64,000 nucleotides of DNA from positions 1,240,001 to 1,304,000 of the forward strand of contig JBCAQO010000004.1 in the NCBI GenBank assembly GCA_039111635.1, given 5' to 3'. The DNA is from Heterobasidion occidentale (Eukaryota; Basidiomycota; Agaricomycetes; Russulales; Bondarzewiaceae). The position numbers and the translations under genes are program-made. Position 1 is the first letter of the stretch, and each line of letters starts with the position of its first letter. Below are positions 60,182 through 64,000 of the stretch, piece by piece. The notes under the pieces are model-generated. The model searched no databases. It was not told the origin of the DNA and saw nothing but the letters and a program-made list of their open reading frames with translations.

Positions 60182-61744
60182 ATGCGTCCGGACACTCTGC
60201 TGTTGTCTGTATCTTGCATGAGCTTGGGCACTATTGGTTCTGTATTCGGCAGAGATACATTCGAGGCAAGGGCAGCTGTAAAGAACCCATTCGCCCCATT
60301 TCAAGTATTCGGAAATGCAACCATTGGACCTGAGTTGACGGTGGAGCATCTTTTCTTTGACCAAGTAAGTCGCTGGCATATACCTTCAAATTTGCGGATT
60401 GTTGATCCCCTATGACAATGCACAAACCAGTGGCCCACGGGCCTTAGCGTCTCGTCGACTGGAAAGATATACGCCAACTTCCCCACCGCCGTTAATCAGA
60501 CCAACACGAGGTTTACCGTTGGCGTTATAACTGGCCATACGAGTGAGGCAGCATTCCCCTCCGTCGAGGCCAACCAGCCGCCCGCAGGATTTCTCTCAAC
60601 CACAGACCCAGTTCATTTTGGCTCGAATGATAGCGAACACTTGATCAGCGTGCAAAGCGTGGTCGTCGATGCGCTCGATCGGGTATGGGCGCTCGATACA
60701 GGGAGGCCACTAGTAAATGGGCAGATGGTACTCGGGAGTCAGGGCGGCCCCAAATTGGTTGGGTTCGACCAGAACGGAACCAAAGTAGCGAACCTCGTAT
60801 TGCCCGCCGGGGTTGCATTCCCGGATTCGTATTTGAACGACGTACGATTCGATTTGCGAGCTAGTACGTTACCGGCGGGTAAAGGAGTCGCATACGTCAC
60901 CGATTCGAGGTGTGTGGCCCGCGAATTGCATTCAACAGACCCTGACTGCTGATGCTCGCTTTCATGGAAGTAACGAGGGGCGGAATGGTATCATCGTGAT
61001 AGATATAGGGACCGGAAACGCATGGAGGCATCTCGATAGCATCGCGCTGACGAGGGCGGATTCTGATTTTAAGAGCTCTTACAATGGTCGGCCGTTCCAG
61101 GTTGTCACGCAGGGTCCTACGCCTGGCATCTTTTCGCGTTTCACCACGGGGTCGGATGGAATCGCATTGAGCAGCGGTGCGCTGAACTGTTCCGTCTTGC
61201 GATACTGTGGATCTGACAACTTAATGTGTATGTCATTCATGCCCGAACGCACCGAAGACGGCAAGTTCCTGTATTTCTCGCCGCTCGCTTCGCGCCGCCT
61301 CTATCATGTCCCCACTTCCCTCCTCCTCGTAGAACCAGGGCCTGCGACTCCGAATGCGGTCAATGCTGCCATCGCCGGGACACAGTTTCTTGGTGAACTT
61401 TCGAGCCACGCAGACGGGCTTGAGACGGATGCAGACGGGCTGATCTACGTCAGTGCGCCTGAGCACAATGCTATCACCATTTTCCAGCCCGAAACTGGCA
61501 TATCAGAGACCCTTGTTAAGGATCCCAGGATCCAGTGGCCCGTGAGTAGTTAGCACCGGCAGCCGAATGCACATGCTGATCCTCGCGTCAGGATACCCTG
61601 TCAGTGGCGACTAACAACCGCCTCTATTTCACGTCGAACCAATACTTCTTGCAGCCTTCTTTGAACAACGGAACTGATCGTCGCGTGACTCCCTTCGGCA
61701 TATTCAGCGTGCCCATCAGAGCGGGGAAAGTCCATTTGGTATGA
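60182..61744 (+). CDS. Secreted major royal jelly protein/yellow-family protein
   Basis: This is a predicted six-bladed beta-propeller protein of the MRJP/yellow family, best known from insects but present in many fungi. The ATG at 60182 gives a signal peptide, MRPDTLLLSVSCMSLGTIGS. An intron with a GTAAGT donor at about 60364 leads to WPTGLSVSSTGKIYANFPTA. Family blocks follow: VDALDRVWALDTGRP, GPKLVGFDQNGTKVANLVLP, YLNDVRFDLRAS and GVAYVTDS. After a second intron comes NGIIVIDIGTGNAWRHLD, then GSDGIALS, LYFSPLASRRLYHVPTSLL, SHADGLETDADGLIYVSAPE and HNAITIFQPETG. The last exon carries TNNRLYFTSNQYFLQPSLNN, with the stop at 61744. Several N-glycosylation sequons are present. Fungal members have no settled function; lactonase-like or storage roles are guesses. 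Confidence 0.9.
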
Positions 61745-63188
61745 ACAGCTCGAGCGATTGTTCTGATATATAAGCACTTGTTGTAACATTTTGCTTCGAC
61801 GACTGCTGCCGTCGAAGTCTTGGTATCTCTTGAAGTTCAATCAATTTGATGAAACCAAGCTGAGAGCGTGAACAACAGCCTGGATGTTGAACAGATGAGA
61901 TGTAAGTACATCGCGCGATTCGAAGAAAACAGGTCTGGGTAGCATGAATGATTAAAGAAAAGTCCCTATGAAATCAGCCGCTATACTGAAGCGTCGAAAG
62001 TCAGGAAGACGAGAAAAACAAGCTATAGACAGAACAAACCGCGTGAGCCGTCCATGTCGCCTTCCCATTGATTCAAGACTTTCCGACCCTTCGTCATGTG
62101 ATCCTCGATGCTACCGCGACCCCCGATGCTCTTGCGCGCAGACGAGATTGACGATGTCCGGTCGAAGCCATTGTGCTGGTTCCACCCTATCCCCAACCGT
62201 TATCGATTATCTCCTGCATTCTCAGGTATTCCATTTGTCAAGGCAGGCCAGGGCTACACGGAGGTGTGCATCAACAATTTTCTTCTGCACAATTAAATTG
62301 AAATATATTAGAAGGGACAGAGTATAAGTATGATATTACTACTCTAAACATCGAGGAAGGGAGATACCTGCAATAAAATTTGAATCAGCATCACATGAAA
62401 CATGATAGATGCTCGCGCGAAAGGAAAGAGATCAGACATCCATAGGAAGGTCATAAGGCCCTCATCGCACCGACCGCCCGCCTAGCGACCAGCGCACCAT
62501 CTAAAGGATGGCGGCCCACGCTCCGCCAACGCTAATTGGGTTCAACGTGGTATGGAGGGGGAGTGTAGTCGTGCGGCATTGGGGGAGTACTCCATAAAGA
62601 GGGTGCTAGAGTGGAAACTGCGAATTTCGGCAATTTTTCATCCGGATACTCGCGCGAGCATATTGAAGAAAAAAACGCGAAGAGGATGATTGCTCACCAC
62701 GAAATAGATTGAAAGTTGCATAGATGGAAGGGATGGATAACTGGAGGGGAGGGTAGTTAGTACTGTTGTTCACGGCCTGTGCATCATGATAGTTGAAGAG
62801 AAATCAGACGAAATGGCACTGGCAAGTACACTGTGCGTTCCGAAGAACGCGTATCTGTTGCGAACAGACACCTCTAATCCTCGGCATGGTCGTATAGGAC
62901 GGGGAAGAGAATATAGTCATCACGGAGATGGGGAGAACATATGCAATGAGAAGACCTAAATGAAACTCACCAAGATGCAGTGAAAGAGGATAGAAAAGAG
63001 GAGATCAAGGAAGAGAGTCGAAGGTGAGAGAGAGAGAAAATTTATACCGGCGCAACGTGGTCTGTGCGCTGCTGACGTAAACCGCGGGAACCCTTGCGCA
63101 TCCAGCAGGCGCCGGCCGTTCTCGTCAACCACGACGACGCCTAGCATTCACCGCATTTTTTTTTCCTGCAAAGATATTGAGCCCAGCC
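61745..63188. other. Intergenic, divergent promoter space
   Basis: The 3' flank of the royal-jelly-type gene and 5' flank of the last gene. No coding segment or repeat is supported. Confidence 0.5.
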
Positions 63189-64000
63189 ATGCCCAGGGTA
63201 TTTGTGGAAGTAACGCGTTCAGGTGTTCCCCAGCGCCGCACACGATCATCACACGAAATCATCGATGTCGACTTACTCGATGACGGCGTTATTCATCGCC
63301 CTACTCAGCGGAGGCGGATGGCATCGAGTGTCAGCTCGAGTACTTCTTCGGACGTCATTGTTCTCGATAGTGACGATGAGCAATCTGCATCCTCGCAGAA
63401 CCTCACAACGCGGCCGCGACGCTCAGGTGCGCATATTCACCTTCATAGACGTAGCAATCTTCTCATTGACATCAGGCGCACGACTCATCTCTCCACCACC
63501 ACCCTTACCGAACCTATCTACGCCACCTGTGCCTCTCATTGAAGAGCACCATCGACTGCACACGACCCCCGGCCCTCCACCCCAGCCCCCTACATTTGGT
63601 CTCGTGCGACCAAACGAGCATCCCTTTGAATTTGAAGTATCATTAGGGCCTCGTAGAATTCATGCTCTTCCCCGACCCACACCTGTTAGGCCACCGCCCC
63701 CACCAGCTCCAGCTCCCCCTTCCCACCATGTCCCGAACATGGGCTTCGGTGGCGCGATCTTGTCTCTGAACCGCCAAAACGCCATTGAACAGCGCCTTGA
63801 ACAGGAACGCAGTCGTGATCGTCAGTTAGCTCGCATGCATAACATCTTCCGCCGCGTGTCGAGTTACCTTCCGTATTGGCGATCGGTTATCGACCGTGGT
63901 GAAGCGGATGAGCTTCTAGACGCCGCCTTGGCCGAATCGTTGATAGATCCCGTCTGGGGAGACGTAACAGGTTTATCTGATGACGGCGATGCCTTTGGTT
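63189..64000 (+). CDS. N-terminal part of a protein with SUMO-interaction-like motifs (runs off the window)
   Basis: The ATG at 63189 gives MPRVFVEVTRSG. Two short hydrophobic-acidic motifs follow: HEIIDVDLLDDG at about residue 25 and SDVIVLDSDDE at about residue 58. Both fit the V/I-rich-core-plus-acid pattern of SUMO-interaction motifs, as found in Slx5/RNF4-type ubiquitin ligases. A phase-1 intron (GTGCGC...CATCAG, about 63427-63480) joins ARLISPPPPLPNLSTPPVPL. A Pro-rich region and FGGAILSLNRQNAIEQRLEQ come next, then NIFRRVSSYLPYWRSVIDRG. The frame is still open at base 64000. If a RING finger follows beyond the window, a SUMO-targeted ubiquitin ligase would be likely. From what is visible this is only an inference. 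Confidence 0.65.

Noticed and set aside
1..64000. CRISPR array, rRNA genes, phage or bacterial operons
   Set aside because: None seen; the sequence is intron-rich fungal nuclear DNA.

Overview
The window is nuclear DNA of a filamentous basidiomycete, most likely an Agaricomycete. Genes are cut by many short GT-AG introns of roughly 40-80 nt, and several families are ones typically expanded in mushroom-forming fungi: a FunK1 kinase, a giant TPR-CHAT protein and paired GDSL-type esterases. I cannot name the species. Gene models were spliced by hand, so exon ends are best estimates and many N-termini are open.

Layout, left to right. 1-12.4 kb: the 5' part of Ku70 (-), a doubtful gene (-), an SPX-SLC13 phosphate transporter (-), an unrecognised gene with a poly-G intron (-), a gene-poor stretch, and an APSES/KilA-N transcription factor (-). 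13.9-21 kb: ornithine decarboxylase, the PP2A activator PTPA/Rrd, an ankyrin-MYND protein and the monothiol glutaredoxin Grx3/4, all on -. 22-27 kb: one large TPR-CHAT gene (-). 28-34.5 kb, + strand: two tandem secreted GDSL/SGNH esterases, then the SAGA deubiquitinase Ubp8. 34.7-41.3 kb: a four-finger CCCH protein (-), a 631-bp transposon-like element with terminal inverted repeats, and a FunK1 kinase (+). 41.8-46 kb: a Ser-rich membrane-associated protein and an ABHD11/Eat1-like hydrolase, both on -. 46-50.4 kb: a candidate small secreted multi-exon gene (+), a doubtful gene (-) and an ICT1-type mitochondrial release factor (+). 50.7-54.2 kb: an aquaporin with altered NPA motifs (+) and a hypothetical protein (-). 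54.2-60.2 kb is nearly empty. 60.2-64 kb: a secreted royal-jelly/yellow-type protein (+) and the start of a protein with SUMO-interaction-like motifs (+).

The genes do not form one pathway. Most are conserved housekeeping functions (DNA repair, phosphate, polyamines, phosphatase control, iron-sulfur and redox, chromatin, mitochondrial translation), mixed with lineage-expanded accessory families. The features most worth a second look are the TIR element with clustered direct CGGTAGT repeats at both ends, the small phase-1-intron gene, apparent frameshifts in the CHAT and Ubp8 genes, and the aquaporin with both NPA boxes changed.
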